Assembly: GCA_021777685.1 (NCBI GenBank)
Contig: JAJYDH010000172.1
Location: forward strand, 1-11,462
Source of the DNA: Planctomycetota bacterium
Lineage (GTDB): Bacteria > Planctomycetota > Planctomycetia > Isosphaerales > Isosphaeraceae
Length of the DNA stretch: 11,462 nt
Direction: 5' to 3'
Below, piece by piece: positions 1 to 5,587 of this stretch; position 1 is the stretch's first letter, and each line of letters begins with the position of its first letter. The notes beneath the pieces are model-generated. The model searched no databases and had not been told where the DNA came from. It saw nothing but the letters and a program-made list of their open reading frames with translations. The position numbers and the translations under genes were made by a program.

Positions 1-504
1 TCTGCCCGGGGGGGACTGGCCGGAATCCCTCTGATCTTCCAGGGCCCGGTGCTCTGGGGGTTGGAGGGGCGATGGTTCCCCCGGGCGATGCGGATCTTCC
101 CGCCGGCCCGGGGTTTACTGCGATCCGCCTTCGCCCTCCCGGCGTTCCGACGGAGGTTCGCCCGACGGCAATTCGTCCAGGGCCACGACGCCTCGGCCCT
201 TGGGCCGTTCTTCGAGGGATACCGCCAGTGTTCGGCGTTCGGCGACCTCTTCGACTGGCTCACGCCCGGCCTGCTGAGGTCGATGGAGCGGGCATTCGAG
301 CATGATCGCGCGGCACTCGGCGGGATCACGGCGTGGGTCGGCGGGCGAGACCGGGTCGTGGGGATCGATGAGGTCCGGACGACCGGAAGAACCCTGGGAG
401 TGGGCTGGCCGGTGGTCGAATTCGAGGGCTGGGGGCATTACCCGATGATCGACGTCCCGGAGGAATGGGCCGATGCCCTCTGTCGAGCCCTGGCTCCCGC
501 TTGA
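1..504 (+). CDS. Alpha/beta hydrolase, C-terminal part (5' end outside window)
   Basis: The frame is open from the first base of the window, so the true start and the nucleophile-elbow region lie to the left; 167 residues are visible. The last 60 residues have the usual end of an alpha/beta hydrolase. There is a hydrophobic strand leading to W-V-G-G-R-D-R-V-V, where the Asp sits in the position of the catalytic acid. About 45 residues later comes G-W-G-H-Y-P-M-I-D-V-P-E-E-W, where the His matches the catalytic histidine and the following 'P-E-E' helix is typical of lipase, esterase and haloalkane-dehalogenase-like members. The Arg- and aromatic-rich stretch before it is probably the cap domain. 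Its last 32 nt overlap the next gene, so the two are almost certainly co-transcribed. The substrate cannot be told. The fold call is fairly secure, but the missing N-terminus prevents a subfamily assignment. Confidence 0.75.
   Translation, partial: SARGGLAGIPLIFQGPVLWGLEGRWFPRAMRIFPPARGLLRSAFALPAFRRRFARRQFVQGHDASALGPFFEGYRQCSAFGDLFDWLTPGLLRSMERAFEHDRAALGGITAWVGGRDRVVGIDEVRTTGRTLGVGWPVVEFEGWGHYPMIDVPEEWADALCRALAPA
459..465 (+). promoter_or_regulatory. Shine-Dalgarno inside the hydrolase gene for the RPH-like gene
   Basis: GGAGGAA lies 7 nt before the ATG at 473 and inside the coding region of the upstream hydrolase. It fixes the start of the downstream gene and makes translational coupling between the two genes likely. 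Confidence 0.75.
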
Positions 505-2566
505 CCGGTTCGACGACCCGGGCATCCCCAAGCTGTTCCACCTGAAGCGGGCGGCGAGGGCCGGGTTCGAGGTGCCCGAGACCCGCTGGGCGCCGGCCGA
601 GGCGCTGCGGGCCCGCCCGCCGCTCCGGCTCCCGGAGGGCCTGCCCGACGCCCCCTGCATCGTCCGGTCGGGCTCGCCGACGGAGGACTCGCCGACGACC
701 TCGAACGCCGGCCAGTTCTTCAGCGAGGTGGTCGACGACCCCGGCGACTTCCCGTCGGCGGTGGCGAGGGTGGTCGCGTCGCTCCCCCGGGTCGGCGACC
801 GGCCGGCGGGGGTGGTCTTCGTCCAGCCCTTGATCCAGGCGGAGACCGCCGGGGTGACGTTCTTCGACGGGTTCTATTACGAGGAGTCGTTCGCCGCCGG
901 CTCGAACGCCGCGCTGACCTCGGGCCGCGACCGGGGGCACGTCCGCCGGGGGCATGTCCGGCGGGGGGAGGCGCACGACGCCTGGCTCGTCCGGCTCCAC
1001 AAGCTCCTCGGCGGGCCGGTCGACGTCGAGTGGGCCATCCCCTGGGCCTGGGGGAACCCCGAGCCGGTCCTGCTCCAGGCCCGCCCGGCGCTCTTCCCGA
1101 TCCGGCGGTCCGAGACCCTCAGCCTGGCCAACCACAAGGAGATCCTCGGCGACCCGCCGAGCCCGTGGATGGTCGGCCTGCTGGTCGAGGTCGCCCGGCC
1201 GGTGATGGGATTCTTCGAGCGGGTCGACCCCGAGGTCGCGACCTGGGAGGAGCCCTACGCCGTCGAGCTGGGCGAGCGGGCCTGGATGAACTTCTCGGCG
1301 TTCTTCCGGCTGATGGACCACTGGGGCCTGCCCCGGTCGATGGTCACGAGGGGGGTGGGCGGCGAAGTGGCCGGGCCGCTCGACGACAAGCTCGACCTCG
1401 GCCGGGTCGCCCGCAAGCTCCCCACCCTGATCCGCAAGGCGGCCGGCGACTACGCGGCGATGTTCGCGATCCGCGAGGGGCTCCGGCGGCTCGACGCCGA
1501 CCTCGCCTCGGCCCGGACGCTGCCCGACCTCTGGGACGTCAACGCCGGGGCGCTGGCGTTCTCGATCCGGACCAATTTCGCGATCATGTCGGTCCTCTCC
1601 CTGGCCGTCCGGCTCCGGACGGCGCTCGGCCTGAAGGACGCCGGGCGGGTCGTCACCCGCGAGATGATGGCCGAGTACGCCGGGCTGGCCGGCCGCCCCG
1701 ACCCGGCCGATCGGCTGGCGGGGCTCGACGCCTGGCTCGCGAGGTACGGCCATCGAGGGCCGCTGGAGAGCGACCCGGCCCGTCCTCGGTTCGACGAGCT
1801 GCGCGAGACCCTCCGGGCGGCCCTGGAACGGGGCCCGACGCCCGCCCTTGGGCCGGAACCCCGACGCCCCTGGAGGATCTTCGCCCCCGTCCGCCGGTTC
1901 TTCTACGTCTATGACGAGATCCGCGAGCGGTTCCGCGACCGCCTGATGCGGTGGTGGCAAAGGCTCCGGGCCCGCATCCTGGAGGAGGCCCGCCTGGCCG
2001 TCGAGCGGGGGCACCTCGAAGCGGCCGAGGACGTTTTCTTCCTCCGGGGCGACGACCTCGCGGCCGACCCGGCCACCTGGCGAGGCCGGGTCGTCGAGCG
2101 TCGGAGGCGCCGGGAGCGGGCGAAGGACCTGGAACTGCCGAACACCGCGACTCGCGACGAGATCGAGGCCGCGATCGCCGCCGGGCGGCCCGACGACAGC
2201 CCGTCGACCGGCCGATTCCGGGGGATCGGCCTGGGCTCTCGGGTCGTCTCGGGCACGGCCGTCCGCGCCGCCGACCTGAAGGGGCTGCTCGAAGGGCCCG
2301 ACCTGCCCGAGTCGCCGGTCCTGGTCGCCTCGACCCTCGAACCCTCCTGGGCGGTCGTCTTCCCCCGGTTCGCCGCCGTGGTCGTGGACCTCGGCGGCGA
2401 GCTGAGCCACGCCTCGATCCTCCTCCGGGAGGCGAGGATTCCCGCCGTCGTCAACGCCCGGGGGGCGTTCCGGGCGATCGTCGAGGGCGACCGCCTCGTC
2501 GTCGACCCGATCGAGGGCGAGGTCCGGGTCGGGCCGGCGACGTCGGAAGGTCGAAACGGCGATTGA
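473..2566 (+). CDS. PEP/pyruvate-binding two-domain phosphotransferase, RPH/PEP-synthase-like
   Basis: 697 residues. Enzymes of this type use an N-terminal ATP-grasp domain (PPDK_N) to phosphorylate a histidine on a C-terminal swivel domain, which passes the phosphate to a substrate held by a middle domain. Visible here: K20, in a stretch aligning with the GGKAANLGEL motif; I-V-R65-S with T-E-D; V-D-V-E186-W; L-Q202-A-R204-P, the Mg-ATP residues. Also present are Y-G-H-R-G-P-L-E-S-D with R-P-R-F at 425-440, a signature of rifampicin phosphotransferases and relatives, and G-G-E-L-S-H646-A-S-I-L-L-R-E at the swivel domain with the phosphohistidine. The ATP-grasp part is only about 205 residues, clearly shorter than in characterised members. 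The middle domain (about 215-580) is the likely substrate pocket. The start is set by GGAGGAA 7 nt upstream. The acceptor substrate is unknown, so I do not call it rifampicin resistance; cytosolic. Confidence 0.85.
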   Translation: MPSVEPWLPLDRFDDPGIPKLFHLKRAARAGFEVPETRWAPAEALRARPPLRLPEGLPDAPCIVRSGSPTEDSPTTSNAGQFFSEVVDDPGDFPSAVARVVASLPRVGDRPAGVVFVQPLIQAETAGVTFFDGFYYEESFAAGSNAALTSGRDRGHVRRGHVRRGEAHDAWLVRLHKLLGGPVDVEWAIPWAWGNPEPVLLQARPALFPIRRSETLSLANHKEILGDPPSPWMVGLLVEVARPVMGFFERVDPEVATWEEPYAVELGERAWMNFSAFFRLMDHWGLPRSMVTRGVGGEVAGPLDDKLDLGRVARKLPTLIRKAAGDYAAMFAIREGLRRLDADLASARTLPDLWDVNAGALAFSIRTNFAIMSVLSLAVRLRTALGLKDAGRVVTREMMAEYAGLAGRPDPADRLAGLDAWLARYGHRGPLESDPARPRFDELRETLRAALERGPTPALGPEPRRPWRIFAPVRRFFYVYDEIRERFRDRLMRWWQRLRARILEEARLAVERGHLEAAEDVFFLRGDDLAADPATWRGRVVERRRRRERAKDLELPNTATRDEIEAAIAAGRPDDSPSTGRFRGIGLGSRVVSGTAVRAADLKGLLEGPDLPESPVLVASTLEPSWAVVFPRFAAVVVDLGGELSHASILLREARIPAVVNARGAFRAIVEGDRLVVDPIEGEVRVGPATSEGRNGD
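938..967 (+). repeat. In-frame 15-bp tandem duplication inside the RPH-like gene
   Basis: Two adjacent 15-nt units, at 938-952 and 953-967, differ at two bases and both encode H-V-R-R-G (residues 156-165 of the RPH-like protein). They lie in the ATP-grasp domain just after the L-T-S-G-R-D-R-G loop. Confidence 0.8.
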
Positions 2567-2643
2567 CTCCGGCAAGCCGCCGGGGATACTGGAACGCGGG
2601 CCGGCCCCCGATCGCCGGACGCCTCGCGGTTCCGTCTTCGGGA

Positions 2644-2674
2644 CCCGTGCGAGAGACACGATCCGGGGCACGGG
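2644..2674 (+). other. Imperfect stem-loop between the RPH-like gene and the HTH gene
   Basis: CCCGTGC at 2644-2650 pairs with GCACGGG at 2668-2674 around a 17-nt loop. The surrounding gap (2567-2748) shows no clear terminator T-run and no convincing promoter. The stem-loop could be a weak terminator, an operator or chance in GC-rich DNA. Confidence 0.25.
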
Positions 2675-2730
2675 CTGATCGATCGGGGATTCTCCGGTTC
2701 GTCCAGCGATCATCGACCATGCCGGGGCCG

Positions 2731-2740
2731 GAGAGGAAGG
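2731..2740 (+). promoter_or_regulatory. Ribosome-binding site favouring the GTG start of the HTH gene
   Basis: GAGAGGAAGG ends 8 nt before the GTG at 2749. It would be inside the coding region if the ATG at 2719 were used, so it argues for the shorter product. Confidence 0.6.
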
Positions 2741-2748
2741 ACGCGACC

Positions 2749-3063
2749 GTGGACGAGGATGACAAGCCGCTCAAGATCCGCGAGGCCGCCGACCGGCTGG
2801 GGCTGGACTATGCGACCGTCCGGGGCGCGATCGAGGCCGGCGAGTTGAAGGCCATCCCCTTCGAAAGCTCGTTCCGGATCAGGCCCGCCGACCTGGCCGA
2901 GTATCGCGATCGGGGCAGGCCCCGGCCCCCGAGGGCGAAACGCCCGCCGATCGCGTCCGAACCCGCGCCGGAGACCCCCGAGCAGGAGGCCGCGCGGCTG
3001 TTCGCCGAGCAGGCCCGGCGGTGGTCCCGGGGATCGGGCGGCGGCAAGGCGGGCGGTCGGTAA
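2749..3063 (+). CDS. Small helix-turn-helix (excisionase/MerR-type) DNA-binding protein
   Basis: 104 residues from the GTG at 2749. That start has GAGAGGAAGG 8 nt upstream, whereas the in-frame ATG at 2719, which would add ten residues, has no recognisable ribosome-binding site. Residues about 7-53 read P-L-K-I-R-E-A-A-D-R-L-G-L-D-Y-A-T-V-R-G-A-I-E-A-G-E-L and then R-I-R-P-A-D-L-A-E-Y. This is the winged-helix pattern of the HTH_17/excisionase family, which typically reads 'EAAxxLGvs..TVrrwIexGeLpa..i....ri...dLeayl'. The canonical Arg-Trp after T-V is replaced by R-G-A. The tail is rich in Pro, Arg and Glu, ends in a short basic Gly/Lys/Arg stretch and is probably disordered. No integrase lies nearby, so excision is not implied. 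More likely it is a small transcription factor or nucleoid-associated protein (inference). Confidence 0.75.
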   Translation: MDEDDKPLKIREAADRLGLDYATVRGAIEAGELKAIPFESSFRIRPADLAEYRDRGRPRPPRAKRPPIASEPAPETPEQEAARLFAEQARRWSRGSGGGKAGGR

Positions 3064-3074
3064 GGCCGCTCGGC

Positions 3075-3103
3075 TTGGGCACACGAATTGCGATGACATA
3101 TCC
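3075..3103 (+). promoter_or_regulatory. Possible promoter of the LEA/DUF2171 gene
   Basis: TTGGGC at 3075-3080 and an AT-rich patch CATATC at 3097-3102 are 16 nt apart. This is the only AT-rich stretch in the gap, but the match to the -10 consensus is weak. It is offered as a candidate only. Confidence 0.22.
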
Positions 3104-3110
3104 ATCAACT

Positions 3111-3129
3111 CCACGTCTCTCCGACGTGG
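3111..3129 (+). other. Perfect 7-bp stem-loop upstream of the LEA/DUF2171 gene
   Basis: CCACGTC at 3111-3117 and GACGTGG at 3123-3129 form a perfect 7-bp stem with a 5-nt loop, TCTCC. It lies 34 nt before the ATG at 3163 and 48 nt after the HTH stop codon. It could be a weak terminator of the HTH gene, a 5'-UTR structure or a dyad operator. There is no T-run directly after it. Confidence 0.4.
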
Positions 3130-3162
3130 CGAGGCATCCCACCATTTTCGATGGAGATTGTC

Positions 3163-3597
3163 ATGGCCGAATCGTTCAAGGACAAGGTGGAAGAGGCGGG
3201 CCACAAGATCGCCGAGACGGCCACGAAGGTCGGACACACGGTCGGCGAGAAGGTGGAAGAGGCGGCCGACTGGACGAAGGAAAAGGCCCACCAGGCCGGC
3301 CACAGGATCGAAGAACTCTCCCAGAAGGCCGAACACAAGGCCAAGGAGACCTTCGGCGAGACCGGCCCGGCGGGGACCACGGCCGACATCCGCGAGCACA
3401 TGGACGTCATCGGCTCGTGCGGCAACAAGCTCGGCCGGGTTGACCACGTCCAGGGCGGCCACATCAAGCTCACCAAGGCCGACAGCCCCGACGGGATGCA
3501 CCACGTCATCCCGATGAGCTGGGTGGCCCGGGTCGACGAGCACGTCCACCTGAGCAAGAACTGCGGCGAGGCCAAACGCGAGTGGCAGCCGGCCTGA
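3163..3597 (+). CDS. LEA-like 11-mer repeat protein with C-terminal DUF2171 domain
   Basis: 144 residues. I chose the ATG at 3163 because GGAG lies 6 nt before it, whereas the ATG at 3151 overlaps that site. Residues 2-67 form six 11-residue units in register, several beginning with Gly-His (13, 24, 46), rich in Lys, Glu, Ala and Thr. This is the pattern of group 3 LEA proteins, which fold into amphipathic helices on drying. Residues about 75-142 are a DUF2171 domain: D-V-I-G-S-C-G-N-K-L-G-R-V-D-H-V, then I-K-L-T-K-A-D-S-P-D-G-M-H-H-V-I-P and W-V-A-R-V-D-E-H-V-H-L. This is a small beta-barrel related to PRC-barrel domains. There is no signal peptide, so it is probably cytosolic. A role in stress or desiccation tolerance is inferred from the LEA repeats, not shown. 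It is probably a single-gene unit, closed by the hairpin at 3626. Confidence 0.85.
   Translation: MAESFKDKVEEAGHKIAETATKVGHTVGEKVEEAADWTKEKAHQAGHRIEELSQKAEHKAKETFGETGPAGTTADIREHMDVIGSCGNKLGRVDHVQGGHIKLTKADSPDGMHHVIPMSWVARVDEHVHLSKNCGEAKREWQPA
3184..3265 (+). repeat. 16-bp direct repeat in the LEA region
   Basis: AAGGTGGAAGAGGCGG occurs at 3184-3199 and again at 3250-3265. The 66-nt offset equals 22 codons, exactly two 11-residue units, so the repeat probably records internal duplication of the LEA module. Confidence 0.85.
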
Positions 3598-3625
3598 CGC
3601 GGCGGTTTCGATCGCGGAAAGTCCA

Positions 3626-3653
3626 GGCCGCCCGGGGACATCCCCGGGCGGCC
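3626..3653. terminator. Strong hairpin terminator between convergent genes
   Basis: GGCCGCCCGGGGA (3626-3638) and TCCCCGGGCGGCC (3641-3653) form a perfect 13-bp inverted repeat around CA. On the + strand it is followed by GGTTGTTTGT, a short T-rich tail. It sits 28 nt after the DUF2171 stop and 40 nt from the stop of the convergent minus-strand gene, so it may serve both. The minus-side T-run is poor. Confidence 0.75.
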
Positions 3654-3693
3654 GGTTGTTTGTCGGCGTCCTGGAATCCCGGATGAGCCTGGG

Positions 3694-4056
3694 TCAATAA
3701 TCGAACAGGTCCGCCCTGGTCGGCTTCGCCTCGGGCCAGTGGGCCTCTCGGTAGTTCTGGAACAGCCAGGCGCCGACGGGCGGCAGGACGATCAGGAGCA
3801 TCGCCCAGATCAGCTTGTCGTTGTGGCCGGGGAAGGCGTCGTCGCCCAGCCTCATCAGGTAGGCGAACTCGCGGGCCCAGGCGCGGGCGAACATCACCAG
3901 GGCCGCCAGCAGGGCGAGCGTCAGGAGCAGCGGCAGCATCGGCAGGACCAGCATCGCGACCACCACCACCAGCGCGATCTGCCAGCCCTCGGCCCGCCGG
4001 AACCAGTCGCCGACCCATCGGACCATGTCGCCGACCTGTCGGGAAATCTCGGCCAT
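3694..4056 (-). CDS. Small membrane protein with PLDc_N-like segment
   Basis: 120 residues. A short amphipathic N-terminus (1-22) is followed by a long hydrophobic run at about 25-57, either one or two tightly packed helices. A second membrane segment lies at about 82-100. That segment and its lead-in, H-N-D-K-L-I-W-A-M-L-L-I-V-L-P-P-V-G-A-W-L-F, closely match the PLDc_N motif found at the N-terminus of cardiolipin synthases and in many stand-alone small membrane proteins. No phospholipase HKD motif is present, so this is not a synthase. The C-terminus is charged and ends in D-L-F-D-Y. The ATG is preceded by CGGAG at about 9 nt. The gene begins 29 nt after the end of the signal-peptide membrane protein on the same strand, so the two are likely one transcript. 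The function is unknown. Confidence 0.7.
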   Translation of the reverse strand: MAEISRQVGDMVRWVGDWFRRAEGWQIALVVVVAMLVLPMLPLLLTLALLAALVMFARAWAREFAYLMRLGDDAFPGHNDKLIWAMLLIVLPPVGAWLFQNYREAHWPEAKPTRADLFDY

Positions 4057-4085
4057 GATCGAGGACTCCGATTCCGAGGATGAGA

Positions 4086-4925
4086 TCAGACCAGGTACCG
4101 ATAGGCCACCACGCCCGCGACGCCCAGGCCGGCGGCGGCGACCAGGCGGAGGCGGTTCGTGTAATAGCCCCGGGTCGCCTCGTCGGCCTTGATGTAGGTG
4201 GAGAGCACCGCCAGCGCGGCCAGGGCCAGCGCCAGGCCGCCGCCGAGCCGCTGCATCCGGCGGGTGGCGAGGTCCTGGCGGTACATCTGGACGATCTCGG
4301 CCCGGCGCTCGGGCGAGAAGTCGAGCTTCTGCCCGGCCCGGTAGAGGGTGTAGAGGTCATCCAGCCCCGGCACTCCCGGGGTCGAGGGGGATTTGGCCTC
4401 GGGGGTGGCCTCGGCGCCGAGCGTCTTGAGGCTCCGCGTCACCTCCTGGATATAAGCCCCCTGGGCCATCGCGTCGATGACGCGGGGCGGGACCTTCCAG
4501 GAGGTCGGGACGTCGGCGGCGATCCAGTCGGCGACCTCGCGATCCAGGGTCCTCCGGAGGTCCTGGCGGGCCCGGTCCTCGGACGCGGAGATCCGGCCGA
4601 CCAGCACTCGGGAGCCGAAGGCGTCGGGCGTGGCCTTCTCTTCCTCCTCGATCTCCGACTTCGGGAACCACGAGGGCATCGGCCGGGGCGTCTTCGGCGA
4701 GGGGGGCGTCGAGGCCCGCTTCGACCGGCCGGGGCCGCCCTTCTTCCAGGGGACGACGCGGATCGACGGGTCGGCCTCGGCCGGGGGCGGGACGTCCCTG
4801 ACGACGAGCCGCGTCGCGCGGGCCCACTTCGGCGAAGGCCGGGGCCCGGGGCCGGCCTGGCGGGCCTCGGACAGCAGCCATGAGGCCCCGACGGCCAGGA
4901 GAGTCACGAGGACGAGCTTTTTCAT
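4086..4925 (-). CDS. Hypothetical exported membrane protein, signal peptide plus two C-terminal helices
   Basis: 279 residues, not recognised as a named family. The N-terminus M-K-K-L-V-L-V-T-L-L-A-V-G-A-S-W-L-L is a signal peptide or anchor. It is followed by a Pro-, Arg- and Lys-rich stretch (about 25-90) that is probably disordered and contains an acidic patch I-E-E-E-E-K. A predicted helical soluble part (about 105-225) has A-S-E-D-R-A-R-Q-D-L-R-R-T-L-D-R-E-V and F-S-P-E-R-R-A-E-I-V-Q-M-Y. Two hydrophobic helices at about 227-245 and 260-277 are joined by a short polar loop T-Y-I-K-A-D-E-A-T-R-G-Y-Y-T-N-R-L-R. The ATG is preceded by AAGGA at about 10 nt. Its start lies 25 bp beyond the outer arm of the palindromic repeat, and it is followed after 29 nt by the small PLDc_N-like membrane gene. 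A membrane partnership between the two is inference from gene order. Confidence 0.7.
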   Translation of the reverse strand: MKKLVLVTLLAVGASWLLSEARQAGPGPRPSPKWARATRLVVRDVPPPAEADPSIRVVPWKKGGPGRSKRASTPPSPKTPRPMPSWFPKSEIEEEEKATPDAFGSRVLVGRISASEDRARQDLRRTLDREVADWIAADVPTSWKVPPRVIDAMAQGAYIQEVTRSLKTLGAEATPEAKSPSTPGVPGLDDLYTLYRAGQKLDFSPERRAEIVQMYRQDLATRRMQRLGGGLALALAALAVLSTYIKADEATRGYYTNRLRLVAAAGLGVAGVVAYRYLV

Positions 4926-4950
4926 CGCGGTCCGATCCTTAGGAGCGTCG

Positions 4951-5120
4951 ATTCAATAACATCCCGTAATCACGGCGAACTCTTTGGAGTGCGGGAGCTT
5001 GCTCCCGCTTTCATGGAGGGAGCTTGCTCCCGGATCTGTCGGACGTCCGCGGCCGGGAGCAAGCTCCCGGGGACAAAGCGGGAGCAAGCTCCCGCACTCC
5101 AAAACAGGAAGTTATTGAAT
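4951..5120. repeat. Outer 10-bp inverted arms enclosing the palindromic element
   Basis: ATTCAATAAC at 4951-4960 is the exact reverse complement of GTTATTGAAT at 5111-5120. The match continues inwards imperfectly (ATCCCGT against TTCCTGT). These arms lie 22 bp and 7 bp outside the inner palindrome, so the mobile or repeat unit may really span 4951-5120. No clear target-site duplication flanks the arms. Confidence 0.6.
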
Positions 5121-5545
5121 GGGTGATCCTTAACGCGATCGTCCCGCAGGCAATAGCTCTTCGTGATGCTCGACACCCTGGTCTTCCTCGTCTTGTGCGC
5201 GGAGACGAGATAGGAGCGCTCAAGGTTCAGGTCGACCCCGATCACGAACGTCGGGGCGGGCATCCGGACGAGGCGGTTGAAGCGGTCGATCGGCAGGTCC
5301 ACCGGCAGCCTCGGGTCATCCTCGACGGCCTCGCTCGTCGCCTTGACCTGGACGAAGAAGAACCCCAGCGAGACGTCCCCACGCCCCAGGGTGTCGACGA
5401 GGAAGTCGACCGTCGGATATTTCTCCCCGAGTTGGGCGGCCCGGAAGAGCGGCCTCCTGTACCGGCCCATCACCGGCCGCGAGAGGTCACCGGCCGCGAC
5501 CAGCTCGCCATGCCGTCCGATCTGGTCGCCCGTCAGTTCGATCAT
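4970..5545 (-). CDS. DUF4365-like protein with 3' end formed by the repeat element
   Basis: 191 residues in the present frame. Residues 1-142 look like DUF4365, a nuclease-fold domain: G-R-H-G-E-L near the start, V-D47-F-L-V-D51-T, then F-F-F-V-Q66-V-K68-A-T-S-E. The D...QxK spacing is that of PD-(D/E)XK-type folds. T-F-V-I-G-V-D and Y-L-V-S-A-H-K-T follow. From about residue 143 the codons lie in the palindromic element, giving C-S-R-F-V-P-G-S-L-L-P-like peptide from hairpin DNA, and the stop at 4970 is also inside it. The original C-terminus is therefore probably lost, and the gene may be a pseudogene or may still produce an altered protein. It lies 42 nt downstream of the large secreted gene on the same strand. 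Only a weak ribosome-binding site precedes the ATG. The family call is by motif only. Confidence 0.55.
   Translation of the reverse strand: MIELTGDQIGRHGELVAAGDLSRPVMGRYRRPLFRAAQLGEKYPTVDFLVDTLGRGDVSLGFFFVQVKATSEAVEDDPRLPVDLPIDRFNRLVRMPAPTFVIGVDLNLERSYLVSAHKTRKTRVSSITKSYCLRDDRVKDHPFNNFLFWSAGACSRFVPGSLLPAADVRQIREQAPSMKAGASSRTPKSSP
4983..5103. repeat. Nested palindromic REP/BIME-like element with four hairpins
   Basis: A perfect 29-bp inverted repeat (4983-5011 and 5075-5103) encloses a second perfect 16-bp inverted repeat (5018-5033 and 5053-5068) and a central CGGACGTCCG palindrome (5040-5049). Each arm is itself a hairpin built on GGGAGC and GCTCCC: 4991-5008, 5018-5031, 5053-5070 and 5078-5095. 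The outer hairpins are preceded, reading inwards on either strand, by GGAG then T. This is the layout of REP sequences, a conserved tetranucleotide plus stem-loop, and two inverted REPs make a BIME. In other genomes these are spread by RAYT-type Y1 transposases; none is in this window. The left boundary is chosen where the exact inverted repeat begins. Confidence 0.85.
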
Positions 5546-5587
5546 GCCGCTCGCCCACCACCCTTCTCCGAACAGGCTTCCCGACCG

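Noticed and set aside
473..2566. Rifampicin-resistance gene call
   Set aside because: The fold and motifs match the wider family, but the middle domain and the shortened ATP-grasp domain differ, so the substrate cannot be assigned.
326..2713. Long minus-strand open frame (795 codons) opposite the RPH-like gene
   Set aside because: Low-complexity Arg, Pro, Gly and Asp composition with no motif; the plus strand holds clear conserved motifs.
2749..3063. Phage or integrative-element excisionase
   Set aside because: The HTH type is shared by many small regulators, and no integrase, attachment site or tRNA is visible.
4983..5103. CRISPR array
   Set aside because: The units are inverted, not direct, are not evenly spaced, have no spacers of constant length, and no cas gene is nearby.
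4983..5103. Ordinary intrinsic terminator of the DUF4365-like gene
   Set aside because: There are four hairpins in two nested inverted pairs and no T-run, and the coding frame runs through it. A repeat element explains it better.
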